Below are positions 49,202 through 58,893 of a stretch of 64,000 nt of DNA, one piece after another. The notes beneath the pieces are model-generated. The model was given only the letters and a program-made list of their open reading frames with translations. It ran no database searches and was not told the origin of the DNA. The stretch is from Vogesella sp. LIG4 (GTDB lineage: Bacteria > Pseudomonadota > Gammaproteobacteria > Burkholderiales > Chromobacteriaceae), in assembly GCF_900090205.1 (NCBI RefSeq), contig NZ_LT607802.1, positions 285,858-349,857 on the forward strand. The letters run 5' to 3'. Position 1 is the first letter of the stretch; each line of letters opens with the position of its first letter. Position numbers and translations under genes: made by a program.

Positions 49202-50671
49202 TCAGGTACCGCAGAAGGTACGGTAACCCGCCGCCAGCGCTTCCGGCGCCGGCTGGGTATAGCGCTCCAGCCCGGCACGCTCGGTGAACGGTGCCGCCAG
49301 TACCGCCAGCAGCTGCAGGGTGGGCGCCATGTCGCCTCGCTCGCTGGCGGCGGCCAGGGCTTCTTCCACCAGGTGATTGCGCGGGATGTACAGCGGGTTG
49401 GCCGCACGCAGCGCGGCGGCGGCCTGCTCGGGTGTGGTGCCACTCGCGGCCAGCTGCAGCCGCCACTGCGCCAGCCAGTCGGCCAGCGGCTGCGGCTCGA
49501 CAAACAGCGCGGCCAGCCGGCTGTCGTCGCCGTCGGCGGCATCGGCCAGGAAGCGCCAGGCCAGGGTATGGTCGGCGCGCTGCGCTTCCAGCAGCGCCAG
49601 CCAGTCTTCCAGCAGGCCCGGCCCCTCCACCGGCGCCAGCGCCAGCTTGCGGTAGCCCTGCGCACGCCACTGCTGCAGGTACTGTTGGGCAAAGCCTTCC
49701 ACCAGTGCGGTAGCCGCCGGCACTGCACTGGCCGGGTCGTCCGGTGCGATCAGCGGCAGCAGCGTCTCGGCCAGGCGGGCCAGGTTCCATTGCGCGATCC
49801 ACGGCTGGTTGCCGTAGGCGTAGCGGCCCTGGTTGTCGATGGAGCTGAACACCGTGTCCGCATCGTAAGCATCCATGAAGGCGCAGGGGCCGAAGTCTAT
49901 GCTTTCGCCGCTGAGCGCCATATTGTCGGTATTCATCACGCCGTGGATGAAGCCGACGTGCATCCAGCGCGCGATCAGCGCCGCCTGCGCCGCGCACACC
50001 GCTTCCACCAGCGCCAGATAAGGGTTGGCCGCAGCGGCCAGCTGCGGGTAATGGCGGGCGATGGTGTAGTCGGCCAACGCCTGCAGCTGTTCCAGCTCGC
50101 CACGGGCGGCAAAGTACTGGAAGGTGCCGACGCGGATGTGGCTGGCCGCCACGCGGGTGAGCACCGCGCCCGGCAGCGTAGTCTCGCGGAACACCTCCTC
50201 GCCGGTGGCTACCACCGCCAGCGCGCGGGTGCTGGGAATGCCCAGCGCGTGCAGCGCCTCGCCGATGATCAGCTCGCGCAGCATCGGCCCCACCGCGGCG
50301 CGGCCGTCGCCACGACGGGAGAACGGCGTACGCCCGCTGCCCTTGAAGGCGATGTCGCGGCGCTGGCCGTGGCGGTCGATCACCTCGCCCAGCAACAGTG
50401 CGCGGCCATCGCCCAGGCTGGGCGAAAAGCCGCCGAACTGGTGGCCGGCATAGGCCTGGGCAATGGGCTGCGCACCTGCCGGCAGCTCGGCGCCGGAAAA
50501 CCATGCGGCCAACGTTTGTGGCGCCACATCCGCCGTCTCCAGCCCCAGTTCGTCGGCCAGCGCGGCATTCCAGTGCAGCAGCTGCGGTGCGCGCGGCGGC
50601 TGCGGCTGCCACGGAACCGCGTGCTGCGGCAGGTCGCGGGCGTAGCTGTTGTCGAAGGCGATGGTGGTCAT
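49202..50671 (-). CDS. selO: SelO/YdiU family protein adenylyltransferase, Cys form
   Basis: A 489-residue pseudokinase-fold enzyme that AMPylates proteins in its characterised members. QAYAGHQFGGFSPSLGDGRALLLGEV and RDIAFKGSGRTPFSRRGDGRAAVGPMLRE near residue 100, then HGVMNTDNMALSGESIDFGPCAFMDAYD near 245, are the SelO core. The C-terminus CGT has Cys third from last, the position of selenocysteine in eukaryotic SelO. Three decamer copies (49397, 50025, 50504) lie inside, the highest density in one gene here. Confidence 0.94.
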   Translation of the reverse strand: MTTIAFDNSYARDLPQHAVPWQPQPPRAPQLLHWNAALADELGLETADVAPQTLAAWFSGAELPAGAQPIAQAYAGHQFGGFSPSLGDGRALLLGEVIDRHGQRRDIAFKGSGRTPFSRRGDGRAAVGPMLRELIIGEALHALGIPSTRALAVVATGEEVFRETTLPGAVLTRVAASHIRVGTFQYFAARGELEQLQALADYTIARHYPQLAAAANPYLALVEAVCAAQAALIARWMHVGFIHGVMNTDNMALSGESIDFGPCAFMDAYDADTVFSSIDNQGRYAYGNQPWIAQWNLARLAETLLPLIAPDDPASAVPAATALVEGFAQQYLQQWRAQGYRKLALAPVEGPGLLEDWLALLEAQRADHTLAWRFLADAADGDDSRLAALFVEPQPLADWLAQWRLQLAASGTTPEQAAAALRAANPLYIPRNHLVEEALAAASERGDMAPTLQLLAVLAAPFTERAGLERYTQPAPEALAAGYRTFCGT

Positions 50672-50783
50672 GGTGCGACTCCGGTATGGGTTCAGGTTTT
50701 GACCGCCCGCCGGCGGCAAGGTGCAGGTGGCAGCCAGCAAAAAGCCGCCCAGGCTGCAGACATAATCCGGCGTGAAGGTGCTG

Positions 50784-50882
50784 CCGGACCCGGCCAAGCC
50801 GGGCCGCCCCGACTGGGTTATTGAATCGGCAGTCTTGCTGTTTTTTACAACAAAGCCCTTGCGCGATGCACAAGGGCTTTGT
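50784..50882. repeat. two-hairpin intergenic element, copy B
   Basis: The same plan as the element at 24371: CCGGACCCGGC-CAA-GCCGGG, then TTGAATCGGCAG, TTACAA, then a 15-position stem ACAAAGCCCTTGCGC/GCACAAGGGCTTTGT with loop GAT (50850-50882, one mismatch). Three of the stem pairs differ from copy A on both strands in a compensating way. It lies between ygiQ and the start of selO. Confidence 0.75.
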
Positions 50883-50915
50883 GTTCCAGCCACCCAACGG
50901 GCGGCCTGCTGGTGC

Positions 50916-53225
50916 TTAGCGGCTACGGCCTGCCGGTTTGCCGCCCGGCTTGGCGCCGCCACCGCTGCGGCCGGTGTTCGGCTTGGCAGCGGCCGGTTTG
51001 GCAGCGACGGACTTGGCGGCCTGCGGCTTGGCAAAGCTCTTGCCGTGGCCGTTGCCGTTACCCCGCGCGGCAGCAGCCGGGGCGCGCTGTGCGCCCGGTT
51101 TGCCACGGCTGCCCGCCGGGGCATGGTGGGCAAAGCGGTTGCGCGCTGCGGCAGCCTTGTCGCCCGGTGGCGTCGGCGGAATCAGGCACTGCTTGCTGTG
51201 GCCGATCAGATCGGTGCGGCCCATATCGATGAGCGCGTCGTGGATCACCTGCCAGTTGTCCGGGTGGTGATAGCGCAGCAGCGCCTTGTGCAGCCTGCGG
51301 CGGTAGCCGTCGCGCACCACGTCCACCTTTTCCGAGCTGCGGCTCAGCCGCTTGAGCGGGTTGCGGCGGGTGTGCCACATGGTGGTAGCCAGCGCCATCG
51401 GCGTCGGGGTGAAGGTCTGCACCTGGTCGAGGCGGAAGTTGTTCTTCTTCAGCCACAGCGCCAGGTTCACCATGTCCTCGTCGCTGGTGCCGGGGTGGGC
51501 GGCGATGAAGTACGGAATCAGGTACTGTTCCTTGCCGGCCTGGCGGCTGAAGCGTTCGAACAGCTCCTTGAACTTGTCGTAGGCGCCCATGCCCGGCTTC
51601 ATCATCTTGGACAGCGGGCCGTCCTCGGTATGCTCCGGCGCAATCTTCAGGTAGCCGCCCACGTGGTGCTGCACCAGCTCCTTGATGTACTCCGGCGATT
51701 TCACCGCCAGGTCGTAGCGCAGGCCGGACTGGATGTTGATCTTCTTCACCCCCGGAATCGCCCGCGCCTTGCGGTACAGCTGGATCAGGTGGCTGTGGTC
51801 GGTGTTGAGGTTCTCGCAGATGTCCGGGTATACGCAGGACAGCTTGCGGCAGGAACGCTCGATGTTCGGGTCCTTGCAGCTCAGGCGGTACATGTTCGCC
51901 GTCGGGCCGCCCAGGTCGGAGATGTGGCCGGTAAAGCCCGGTGTCTTGTCGCGGATCTCCTCGATCTCTTTCAGGATCGAGTCTTCCGAACGGCTCTGGA
52001 TGATGCGGCCCTCGTGCTCGGTGATCGAACAGAAGGTACAGCCGCCAAAACAGCCGCGCATGATGTTGATCGAGTACTTGATCATCTCCCAGGCCGGGAT
52101 GTGGGCATCGCCGTAGCTGGGGTGCGGATTGCGCGCATACGGCTGGCCGAACACGAAATCCATTTCCTCGGTGGTGAGCGGAATCGGCGGCGCGTTCAGC
52201 CACACGTCGCGCGTGCCGTGCAGCTGCACCAGCGCGCGGGCGTTACCGGGGTTGGATTCCAGGTGCAGGGTGCGGCTGGCGTGCGCATACAGTACCGGGT
52301 CGTGCGCCACCGCCTCGTAGGACGGGATGCGGATCACGGTCTTGGCGCGCTCGGCGCGGCGCTTGGCCAGGCGCTCTTCGCGCGATTCGATGCGGATCAC
52401 CTGCGGCGCAGCCGGATCGCTGCCCGCCGTGGCCTGGGCCGCCTGCTCGGGAATCTCCTGGTAGGGGTTGAGGTGCGGGTCTACCTTGCCCGGCACGTCC
52501 ACCACGCTGGAATCCATCTCCTGCCACTCGTCGTCCGGGCGCCAGCCATGCGGCACCATGAAGGCGGTACCACGGATGTCGCGCATCTCGGACAGCTTCT
52601 CGCCACGGGCAGCGCGGTGGGCGATCTCCACCAGCGCGCGCTCGGCGTTGCCGAACAGCAGGATGTCGGCCTTGGAGGTCACCAGCACCGACTGGCGTAC
52701 CTTGTCGCTCCAGTAGTCGAAGTGGGCAATGCGGCGCAAGCTGGCCTCGATGGAACCGATCATCACCCCCACGCCCGGGTAGGCTTCGCGGCAGCGCTGC
52801 GCGTACACCGTCACCGCGCGGTCCGGGCGCTTGTTTGCCTCGGCATGCGGGGTGTAAGCATCGTCGGAGCGCGGTTTGCGGTCGGCGGTGTAGCGGTTGA
52901 TCATCGAATCCATATTGCCGGCGGTCACGCCGAAGAACAGATTGGGCTTGCCCAGCTCGCGGAAGGCGTCAGCGCTGTTCCAGTCCGGCTGCGCAATGAT
53001 GCCCACGCGGAAGCCCTGTGCCTCCAGCAGACGGCCGACCAGCGCCATGCCGAAGCTGGGATGGTCGATGTAACAGTCACCCGACACGATGATGATGTCG
53101 CAGCTGTCCCAGCCCAGTTCGTCCATTTCGGCGCGGGTCATGGGCAGGAACGGGGCGGTGCCGAAACGGCTGGCCCAGTATTTACGGTAACTGTTGATGG
53201 CTTGCGGAGCTGCGGGAAGCGTCAT
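50916..53225 (-). CDS. YgiQ family radical SAM protein
   Basis: A 769-residue radical S-adenosylmethionine enzyme of unknown reaction. The B12-binding-like N-terminal part contains [15 protein letters not shown] and [15 protein letters not shown]. The radical SAM cluster motif CFGGCTFCS is near residue 400, followed by [11 protein letters not shown] and [24 protein letters not shown] segments. The last 90 residues are a low-complexity basic tail rich in Ala, Lys, Pro and Gly ([14 protein letters not shown]...[14 protein letters not shown]). No decamer copy falls in it. Confidence 0.93.
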   Translation of the reverse strand: MTLPAAPQAINSYRKYWASRFGTAPFLPMTRAEMDELGWDSCDIIIVSGDCYIDHPSFGMALVGRLLEAQGFRVGIIAQPDWNSADAFRELGKPNLFFGVTAGNMDSMINRYTADRKPRSDDAYTPHAEANKRPDRAVTVYAQRCREAYPGVGVMIGSIEASLRRIAHFDYWSDKVRQSVLVTSKADILLFGNAERALVEIAHRAARGEKLSEMRDIRGTAFMVPHGWRPDDEWQEMDSSVVDVPGKVDPHLNPYQEIPEQAAQATAGSDPAAPQVIRIESREERLAKRRAERAKTVIRIPSYEAVAHDPVLYAHASRTLHLESNPGNARALVQLHGTRDVWLNAPPIPLTTEEMDFVFGQPYARNPHPSYGDAHIPAWEMIKYSINIMRGCFGGCTFCSITEHEGRIIQSRSEDSILKEIEEIRDKTPGFTGHISDLGGPTANMYRLSCKDPNIERSCRKLSCVYPDICENLNTDHSHLIQLYRKARAIPGVKKINIQSGLRYDLAVKSPEYIKELVQHHVGGYLKIAPEHTEDGPLSKMMKPGMGAYDKFKELFERFSRQAGKEQYLIPYFIAAHPGTSDEDMVNLALWLKKNNFRLDQVQTFTPTPMALATTMWHTRRNPLKRLSRSSEKVDVVRDGYRRRLHKALLRYHHPDNWQVIHDALIDMGRTDLIGHSKQCLIPPTPPGDKAAAARNRFAHHAPAGSRGKPGAQRAPAAAARGNGNGHGKSFAKPQAAKSVAAKPAAAKPNTGRSGGGAKPGGKPAGRSR

Positions 53226-53429
53226 TGTCAAAACGGCATTTCTGGAAAGAGCGCGCATTGTGCCAGAAAGCGGCCTGGCTTTCACGCCGAAAAAGGCTTT
53301 TTTTTCATCGACATAGCCAGCATATAACCCTATTTTGAAAGAGGAATCCCCACCACCCGCCACCCCGCCGCCAGGCACGGCCCACCGCGCCGCCCCTCCC
53401 GCGACAACAGCAACAAGAAAGGCTGCGCC

Positions 53430-55070
53430 ATGGGCATTCGTCACTACCTCAGCGGTTTGAGCATCCGTACACAATTCCTGCTGGTACTGGCCAGCGTAGG
53501 CTGCGGCCTGCTGCTGTATGCCGGCGTGGGCTGGCGGCAGCAGGAAATGCTGCGCGTGGGCGGGCCTGCCTACCAGAACATCGTGCGTGGCAAGGACATG
53601 GTGGCCGATATCCTGCCGCCGCCGCGTTACATCATCGAATCCTACCTGGTGGTATTGCAGGCGCAGCAGAGCCACGACAGCAGCGGCGTACAGGCACTGG
53701 CGAAACGGCTGGACGAGCTGGCGCGCGACTTCGATCAGCGCGGCAGCTACTGGAGCGGCCAGCCGCTGAGCCCGCCAAGCCGCCAGTTACTGCTGCAGGA
53801 TGCCGATGCGCCGGCACGGCAGTTCTTTGCCCTGGCGCGCGAGAAATTCTTTCCGCAGAAACTGGCCGGCCAGGACACCAGCGCCACCCTGCAACAGTTG
53901 GCCGCACTGTACCAGCAGCACCGCCTGCAGATAGACAAGCTGGTTGAGCGTGAAAACGCAGCGCTGGCAACAGAGGAACAGGCCGCCGAAACGGCGGTGG
54001 CGCAAAGCCGCATCATCATTCTGTGCAGCCTGGCCGCCATCCTGCTGCTGGCGCTGTGGCTGGTGCTCACCATCAGCCGCGCACAACGCCAGCAACTGGC
54101 GCTGCTGCAGCAGGCCCTGCAACAGGTGGCGCTGGGCAATCTGCAGCACCCCATCGGCAGCGAACAGGGCAATGAACTGGGCCAGCTCAGTAATGCCAGC
54201 GAAAGCATGCGCCAGAACCTGCAGCAGCGGATCACCCGGGTACGCGACGCCGCGCACCACCTCAAGCACAGCAGCGACAGCATCCACGCCGAAGCTCAGC
54301 TGGTACACAGCGTGGCGCGCACCCAGCAGGACGGCATCGCCGGCATGGGGCAGCAGGTGGCCGGCCTCACCGGCATGCTGGCGCAGCTGGCCAGCGACAG
54401 CGCCACTGCCGCGGCCTCCAGCGGCGAAGCCACCAGCGCCGCGCAGCAAAGCGGCCAGGAACTGCAGCTGAGCGGCGAGGTACTGCAACAGGTAGTGGAC
54501 ACCGTGCGCATCACCGCCAGCCTGCTGGAAGAACTCAGCACACGTGCAGAGGAAATCGGCGGCGTCACCGGCACCATCCGCGACATCGCCGAGCAGACCA
54601 ATCTGCTGGCGCTCAACGCCGCCATCGAAGCGGCCCGCGCCGGGGAAAGCGGCCGCGGCTTTGCCGTAGTGGCGGATGAGGTGCGCAAACTGGCCGAACG
54701 CACTTCGCAGGCCACCGGCAATATCGGCGGCATCCTGGGCAGCGTGCAGCAATCCACCCGCGAGGCCGCCGGCAGCATACGCCAGGGCCTGCAGCAGTCC
54801 GAGGCCGGGCTGGGCAAGGTACGCGATGCCAGCCGCACCATGGAACAGCTGCGCGGTAACATCGACCGGCTGGGCGCCGCGCTGAACCACGTGGTCAGCC
54901 AGCTGCAGGCCAGCGGCTCGCTGCGCGAGGATGTCTACCGCGAGCTGCAAAGCGTGCTGGCACAGAGCCGCCAGCAATCCGCGGCCATCGACAAACTGCA
55001 TGAAATGATCAAGGAAACGCGGCAGGCGGCCGATAGTCTGGAAACATCCAGCGCGCGCTTCAAGCTGTGA
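53430..55070 (+). CDS. methyl-accepting chemotaxis protein
   Basis: A 546-residue chemoreceptor. N-terminal span (residues about 14-32), a periplasmic sensor of about 150 residues with [21 protein letters not shown], a second span ([21 protein letters not shown]), HAMP, then the cytoplasmic hairpin with [17 protein letters not shown] near 390. The sensor carries a motif shared by a group of environmental MCPs of unknown ligand. A periplasmic binding-protein gene follows 44 bp later on the same strand and could be its ligand partner. A decamer copy is at 53897. Confidence 0.93.
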   Translation: MGIRHYLSGLSIRTQFLLVLASVGCGLLLYAGVGWRQQEMLRVGGPAYQNIVRGKDMVADILPPPRYIIESYLVVLQAQQSHDSSGVQALAKRLDELARDFDQRGSYWSGQPLSPPSRQLLLQDADAPARQFFALAREKFFPQKLAGQDTSATLQQLAALYQQHRLQIDKLVERENAALATEEQAAETAVAQSRIIILCSLAAILLLALWLVLTISRAQRQQLALLQQALQQVALGNLQHPIGSEQGNELGQLSNASESMRQNLQQRITRVRDAAHHLKHSSDSIHAEAQLVHSVARTQQDGIAGMGQQVAGLTGMLAQLASDSATAAASSGEATSAAQQSGQELQLSGEVLQQVVDTVRITASLLEELSTRAEEIGGVTGTIRDIAEQTNLLALNAAIEAARAGESGRGFAVVADEVRKLAERTSQATGNIGGILGSVQQSTREAAGSIRQGLQQSEAGLGKVRDASRTMEQLRGNIDRLGAALNHVVSQLQASGSLREDVYRELQSVLAQSRQQSAAIDKLHEMIKETRQAADSLETSSARFKL

Positions 55071-55114
55071 CGCCCGCCCGGCAACAACCGGCCACCCCCT
55101 ATCCGGAGGCAATC

Positions 55115-55870
55115 ATGCCGCTTCGCCATGCCCTGGCTCTTGCTGCGCTGCTGGCTGTTCATGCCGGCGCCATGGCCCAGGCACGCACCGTCACCGTCGC
55201 CTTCGGCGAGTCGCTGGAGCCCTATGTCATGCCGCAGCAGGCGCGCGGCATCGAGGTGGACATCATCCGCGAGGCACTGCAGAACCAGGATCTGCGGCTC
55301 AAGCCGGTGTTCCTGGCGCAAAAGCGACTGCCCTACGCGCTGGGCAACAAGGGTGTGGACGCAGTGGCCACCATGCTGCCCAACTACGGCATCAACGGCG
55401 CCTACTCGGAGCCTTATATCCAGTACCTGGACAAGGCCATCACCCTGCAGGAGCGCAATCTGAACATTGCCGGCATCAGCGACCTTGCCCGCTTCCGGGT
55501 GCTGGGCTTTCCGCTGGCCAGCCGCTACCTGGGCGAGCCCTTCCATCAGCTCACCCGGGTACACCCTGCCTACAGCGAAACCGGCAACCAGCTCGATCAG
55601 AACCGGCTGCTGTACCGCGGCAGCGTGGACGTGGTGGTAGCCGATGTGCGCATCTTCAATTACATGAACCGCCGCATGCTGCAGGAGTTCAACGAAACGC
55701 CGCGCCCGGTGCAGTATCACGACCTGTTTCCGCACCTGAGCTACCACGTGCTATTCCGTTCCGAACAGCTGCGCAACACCTTCAATGCCGGCCTGCGCCA
55801 GTTGCAGCACAGCGGGCGCCAGCAGCAGATCATCGACCAGTACGATGCCGGCCTGACTGCCAGCGACTAG
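55115..55870 (+). CDS. periplasmic substrate-binding protein next to an MCP
   Basis: A 251-residue SBP family 3-like protein. The signal peptide MPLRHALALAALLAVHAGAMAQA is followed by RTVTVAFGESLEPYVMPQQARGIEVDIIREAL. It lacks the strict amino-acid-binding motifs of the pair at 29369, and no transporter genes adjoin. The start follows CCGGAGGCAATC. Its position after the chemoreceptor suggests it presents a ligand to it; this is inference. Confidence 0.85.
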   Translation: MPLRHALALAALLAVHAGAMAQARTVTVAFGESLEPYVMPQQARGIEVDIIREALQNQDLRLKPVFLAQKRLPYALGNKGVDAVATMLPNYGINGAYSEPYIQYLDKAITLQERNLNIAGISDLARFRVLGFPLASRYLGEPFHQLTRVHPAYSETGNQLDQNRLLYRGSVDVVVADVRIFNYMNRRMLQEFNETPRPVQYHDLFPHLSYHVLFRSEQLRNTFNAGLRQLQHSGRQQQIIDQYDAGLTASD

Positions 55871-55925
55871 CTGCCAGCCGCTGCGCATCGGCTAGAATGG
55901 CGGCATTCCGTTCCGCCATGCCACC

Positions 55926-57158
55926 ATGAAATCTACCGCCAGCCTGCTCGGCCTCAGCGTGTTGCTGGGCGCCTGCGCCACCCCGGCCCCAACTCCGCCG
56001 CAAGCACCCGTCATCAGCACGCAGCCTCCCGCCGCCTCCGCCCCCGCGGCCGAGAGCAAGCCGCCAGCTGCCGTGGCAGTGCTGCCGCAGACGCCACCGC
56101 CTGTCGTCATTACGCCGCCCGGCACACCGGCACCACGCCCGCCTGCGGCCAACCCTCGCCAGCTGCTGGGCAAACTGATGCCAGCCGCCGCGCGCCAGCG
56201 CGACAGCTGGCGCGACGACATCCTCGGCGCTTTCGGCGCGCTGCAACTGCAGCCCAGCGCGGAAAACCTGTGCGCGGTGATTGCGGTAATCGAGCAGGAA
56301 TCCAGCTTCCAGGCCGACCCGGCGGTGCCGGGCCTGCCCCGGATCGTGTGGGGCAAGATCGGCGAGAAGGCCGGCGGCTATTACGTTCCGCTGGGGCTGG
56401 TAAAAACCGCGCTGCTGAAGAAATCCCGCGACGGCCGCAGCTACAAGGAGCGCATCGACAGCCTTCGCACCGAAGGCGAAATGAACGATCTGTTCGAGGA
56501 AATGGCGGTGGAAGCCAGGAATATCGGCCTGCCGGTGGGTATGAAGAACCCGATCCGCACCGGCGGCCCGATGCAGGTCAGCGTGGAGTTCGCCGAAGCG
56601 CACGTGCGCGCCTGGCCCTACCCCTACCCGCGCCGCGGCAGCGTGCGCAGCGAGGTGTTCAGCCAGCGGGGCGGCGTGTATTTCGGCAGCGCCATCCTGC
56701 TGCAATACCCGGTGAACTACAGCAGCATGCTGTACCGCTTTGCCGACTTCAACGCCGGGCGCTACTCCAGCCGCAACGCGGCCTTCCAGCAGGCGCTGGC
56801 CAGCCTCAGCGGCAGCAGGCTGGCACCGGATGGCGACCTGCTGCGCTACGACAACGGCACGACAGCCGGCATCAGCAGCAGCCAGAAGGCAGTGGCCAAG
56901 CTGCGTGGCAAGCTGCAGATGAGCGATGCGGACATCCTGCGCGATCTGAAACTGGAAAAAAACGCCGGCTTTGCCGACAGCCCGCTGTACCGCAAGGTGA
57001 TGCAACTGGCCGATGCCCAGGCCGGCAAGCGCGTAGCGCGGGAAGTACTGCCGCAAATCCGCCTGCAAAGCCCCAAGATCACCCGCAAGCTCACCACCGC
57101 CTGGTTTGCCGAACGGGTGAACGGCCGCTACCAGCAATGCCTGGGCCGCGCCGGCTGA
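55926..57158 (+). CDS. DUF1615 family lipoprotein
   Basis: A 410-residue lipoprotein. The lipobox LLGAC puts the modified Cys at residue 17, followed by a Pro/Ala-rich linker of about 60 residues. The folded part has ENLCAVIAVIEQESSFQADPAVPGL, a soluble lytic transglycosylase-like EQES start, then GKIGEKAGGYYVPLGLVKTALL and NPIRTGGPMQVSVEFAEAH. DUF1615 proteins are uncharacterised; cell-wall cleavage is a reasonable guess from the Glu motif. A decamer copy (56144) lies in the linker. Confidence 0.88.
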   Translation: MKSTASLLGLSVLLGACATPAPTPPQAPVISTQPPAASAPAAESKPPAAVAVLPQTPPPVVITPPGTPAPRPPAANPRQLLGKLMPAAARQRDSWRDDILGAFGALQLQPSAENLCAVIAVIEQESSFQADPAVPGLPRIVWGKIGEKAGGYYVPLGLVKTALLKKSRDGRSYKERIDSLRTEGEMNDLFEEMAVEARNIGLPVGMKNPIRTGGPMQVSVEFAEAHVRAWPYPYPRRGSVRSEVFSQRGGVYFGSAILLQYPVNYSSMLYRFADFNAGRYSSRNAAFQQALASLSGSRLAPDGDLLRYDNGTTAGISSSQKAVAKLRGKLQMSDADILRDLKLEKNAGFADSPLYRKVMQLADAQAGKRVAREVLPQIRLQSPKITRKLTTAWFAERVNGRYQQCLGRAG

Positions 57159-57186
57159 GCCAGCACGGCAGCCGGGCCGCCCTGGC

Positions 57187-58086
57187 CTAGCTGCCGGCCT
57201 CTTCCGGCAGCAGGATTTCGCGCGTCAGCGAGATCCACGCCCGGGCGGCGTGCGACAGGTAGCTGTTCTTCTTCCAGATCAGGCCGATATGCCATTCGAT
57301 GTGCTTGTCGGCCATCGGCACCACGTCGAACTCCCCCGCCTCCAGCCTCCCCGCCACCACCAGCGGCAGCAACGCCACGCCCAGCCTGGCCTTGACCATG
57401 GCCGCGATGAAGTCCCAGTGCGCGCTGCGGCCGGCAATGTTCACCGTCTTGCCCAGCAGGCGGTAGGCATCGCTGATGCGCGTCGCCAGCGTGAAATCCT
57501 CCGGGTAGAACACGATGGGCTGATCGGCAATCTCCGCCAGCGTCACCGCACTGCGCCCATGCCAGCTGCTGCCGGCCGGCGCCACCAGGCACAGCGGGTC
57601 GTGCACCAGGCTCAGGCTGTCGAACACGTTGTCATCCACCGGCAGCACCGCGGCGCCGATTTCCAGCAGGCCAGAGCGCACGCTGCTCTCGATCGCCCGC
57701 GCGCCGTCCTCCACCATCTTCAGCTCCACCCCCGGGTAGCGATCGCGAAAGGTGCCCACCACCGGAGCAAAGAATGCGCCGCCGGACATGGGGGGCAGCC
57801 CCACCACCAGCTCGCCGCGCGACAGTGACACCAGGTCGGCCAGCGCACTGTTCAGCCGCTGGTGCGCGGCCAGCACATCCTGCCCGCGCAAATACACCAC
57901 TTTGCCGGCATCGGTGAGATGGAAGGACTTGCCCTCCTTGATCAAGAGCGGCATGCCCAGCTCTTCCTCCAGTTGACGCACCATCTTGCTGATGGTGGGC
58001 TGGGTGACGAACAAGGCTTCGGCGGCGCGGGTAAAGTTCTGTCTGCGCACCAGTTCGGTGAAATAGCGCAGGGCTTTCACGTCCAT
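57187..58086 (-). CDS. LysR family transcriptional regulator (CidR/CatM-like)
   Basis: A 299-residue regulator with MDVKALRYFTELVRRQNFTRAAEALFVTQPTISKMVRQLEEELGMPLLIKEG and an effector domain with VVGLPPMSGGAFFAPVV. This opening resembles CidR and CatM-type regulators. No protein-coding gene diverges from it; upstream lies the candidate structured RNA at 58262-58422 instead. It converges on the DUF1615 gene with a 28-bp gap. Confidence 0.9.
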   Translation of the reverse strand: MDVKALRYFTELVRRQNFTRAAEALFVTQPTISKMVRQLEEELGMPLLIKEGKSFHLTDAGKVVYLRGQDVLAAHQRLNSALADLVSLSRGELVVGLPPMSGGAFFAPVVGTFRDRYPGVELKMVEDGARAIESSVRSGLLEIGAAVLPVDDNVFDSLSLVHDPLCLVAPAGSSWHGRSAVTLAEIADQPIVFYPEDFTLATRISDAYRLLGKTVNIAGRSAHWDFIAAMVKARLGVALLPLVVAGRLEAGEFDVVPMADKHIEWHIGLIWKKNSYLSHAARAWISLTREILLPEEAGS

Positions 58087-58092
58087 GAGGCA

Positions 58093-58142
58093 CCATTCTG
58101 TTTTGGAATCATATTTATAATTTTAATTCATTTTTAGAATGG
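58093..58142. promoter_or_regulatory. candidate LysR operator and RNA promoter region
   Basis: CCATTCT (58093-58099) and AGAATGG (58136-58142) form a perfect 7-bp inverted repeat flanking an AT-rich core, just upstream of the LysR gene. TATACT at 58155-58160 is a fair rightward -10 with a poor -35, as expected for an activator-dependent promoter that would read into the RNA candidate. Confidence 0.4.
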
Positions 58143-58261
58143 AACAAGCCGCCCTATACTCCGTATCACTCTCTGTGTTGTGTTGTGGCTCGTAACAACA
58201 GCCCGCCGTAACACCCTCTGCAGTGGCTGGTCACTCCTCCCGCTACTGCAAGTTACGACAG

Positions 58262-58422
58262 GTTGTGTGTTTGGTTCAGAGTATCTGGATTGAACAAGGC
58301 ACCAGCGAATGCTGGACAGGATTGACTGGTGCCTCGTACATCCGGGGATGATGTACGGGGTTTGTACCGATGTATCCCCTTACGAGCGTTGTTATGCCGG
58401 CTTTCGAGCCGGCTTTTTTTTT
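58262..58422 (+). ncRNA. candidate small RNA with GGA hairpin loops and a TTCG terminator
   Basis: Successive hairpins are seen: GTTCA/TGAAC (58274-58295, GGA in the loop), AGGCACCAG/CTGGTGCCT (58297-58334, two GGA in the loop), CGTACATC/GATGTACG (58335-58357, loop CGGGGAT), GGGG/CCCC (58357-58379), and the terminator GCCGGCT-TTCG-AGCCGGC with T9 (58396-58422). No open frame explains it. GGA-in-loop hairpins are the binding form for CsrA/RsmA-type proteins. The 5' end is uncertain and may be near 58167. The rest of the gap (58087-58261) holds no gene. Confidence 0.55.
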
Positions 58423-58540
58423 GCCCGCAGCAAACGTGAAGGTTGGCCGCAAGCGCACGGCCAGCAGGAATGGGAAGATGCGCGAGCGATCTGCCAGCAG
58501 GCCTCCGGCGCCTGCAAGGCATGACAGAACGCTGAAAAAC

Positions 58541-58568
58541 AAAAAAGCCACCTTGCGGTGGCTTTTTT
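58541..58568 (-). terminator. terminator of the tRNA cluster
   Basis: AAAAAAGCCACC/GGTGGCTTTTTT stem with loop TTGC. Read leftward it ends the tRNA transcript 10 bp past tRNA-Glu. Confidence 0.9.
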
Positions 58569-58577
58569 GCTTGATTA

Positions 58578-58653
58578 TGGCGTCCCCACGGGGAGTCGAA
58601 CCCCGGTTATCGCCGTGAAAGGGCGGTGTCCTAGGCCTCTAGACGATGGGGAC
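58578..58653 (-). tRNA. tRNA-Glu (TTC)
   Basis: On the complement, GTCCCCATCG opens a 76-nt cloverleaf ending GGGGACG-CCA, with GGTTCGAAT in the T arm and anticodon TTC in CCTTTCAC. The CCA end is encoded. Confidence 0.95.
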
Positions 58654-58657
58654 TGGG

Positions 58658-58734
58658 TGGCGCACCCGGAGCGATTCGAACGCCCGACCCTTTGGTTCGT
58701 AGCCAAATACTCTATCCAACTGAGCTACGGGTGC
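58658..58734 (-). tRNA. tRNA-Arg (ACG)
   Basis: On the complement, GCACCCGTAGCTCAGTTGG opens a 77-nt cloverleaf. The anticodon loop TTGGCTACGAACCAA carries ACG, whose A34 is normally edited to inosine by TadA. CCA is encoded. It lies 4 bp upstream of tRNA-Glu in the same transcript. Confidence 0.95.
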
Positions 58735-58740
58735 GCGGTA

Positions 58741-58834
58741 TGGCGGAGAAAGAGGGATTCGAACCCTCGATACAGGTTTAAGCCCGTATGCTTCCTTAGC
58801 AGGGAAGTGCCTTCGACCTCTCGGCCATTTCTCC
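58741..58834 (-). tRNA. tRNA-Ser (GCT)
   Basis: A 94-nt class II tRNA with a long variable arm. On the complement it opens GGAGAAATGGCCGAGAGG, has anticodon loop CCCTGCTAAGGG with GCT, and ends TTTCTCCG-CCA. It is the first tRNA of the three-gene leftward cluster and lies 59 bp after lysC. Confidence 0.95.
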
Positions 58835-58893
58835 GTCAAGAGAACGACATATTAATTAACACATCGCACTCTGTCAAGCCTTGCTTGCAGATT

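Noticed and set aside
58690-58840. A leftward 66-codon frame over the tRNA cluster
   Set aside because: It runs through tRNA-Ser and tRNA-Arg sequences, so it is not a coding region.
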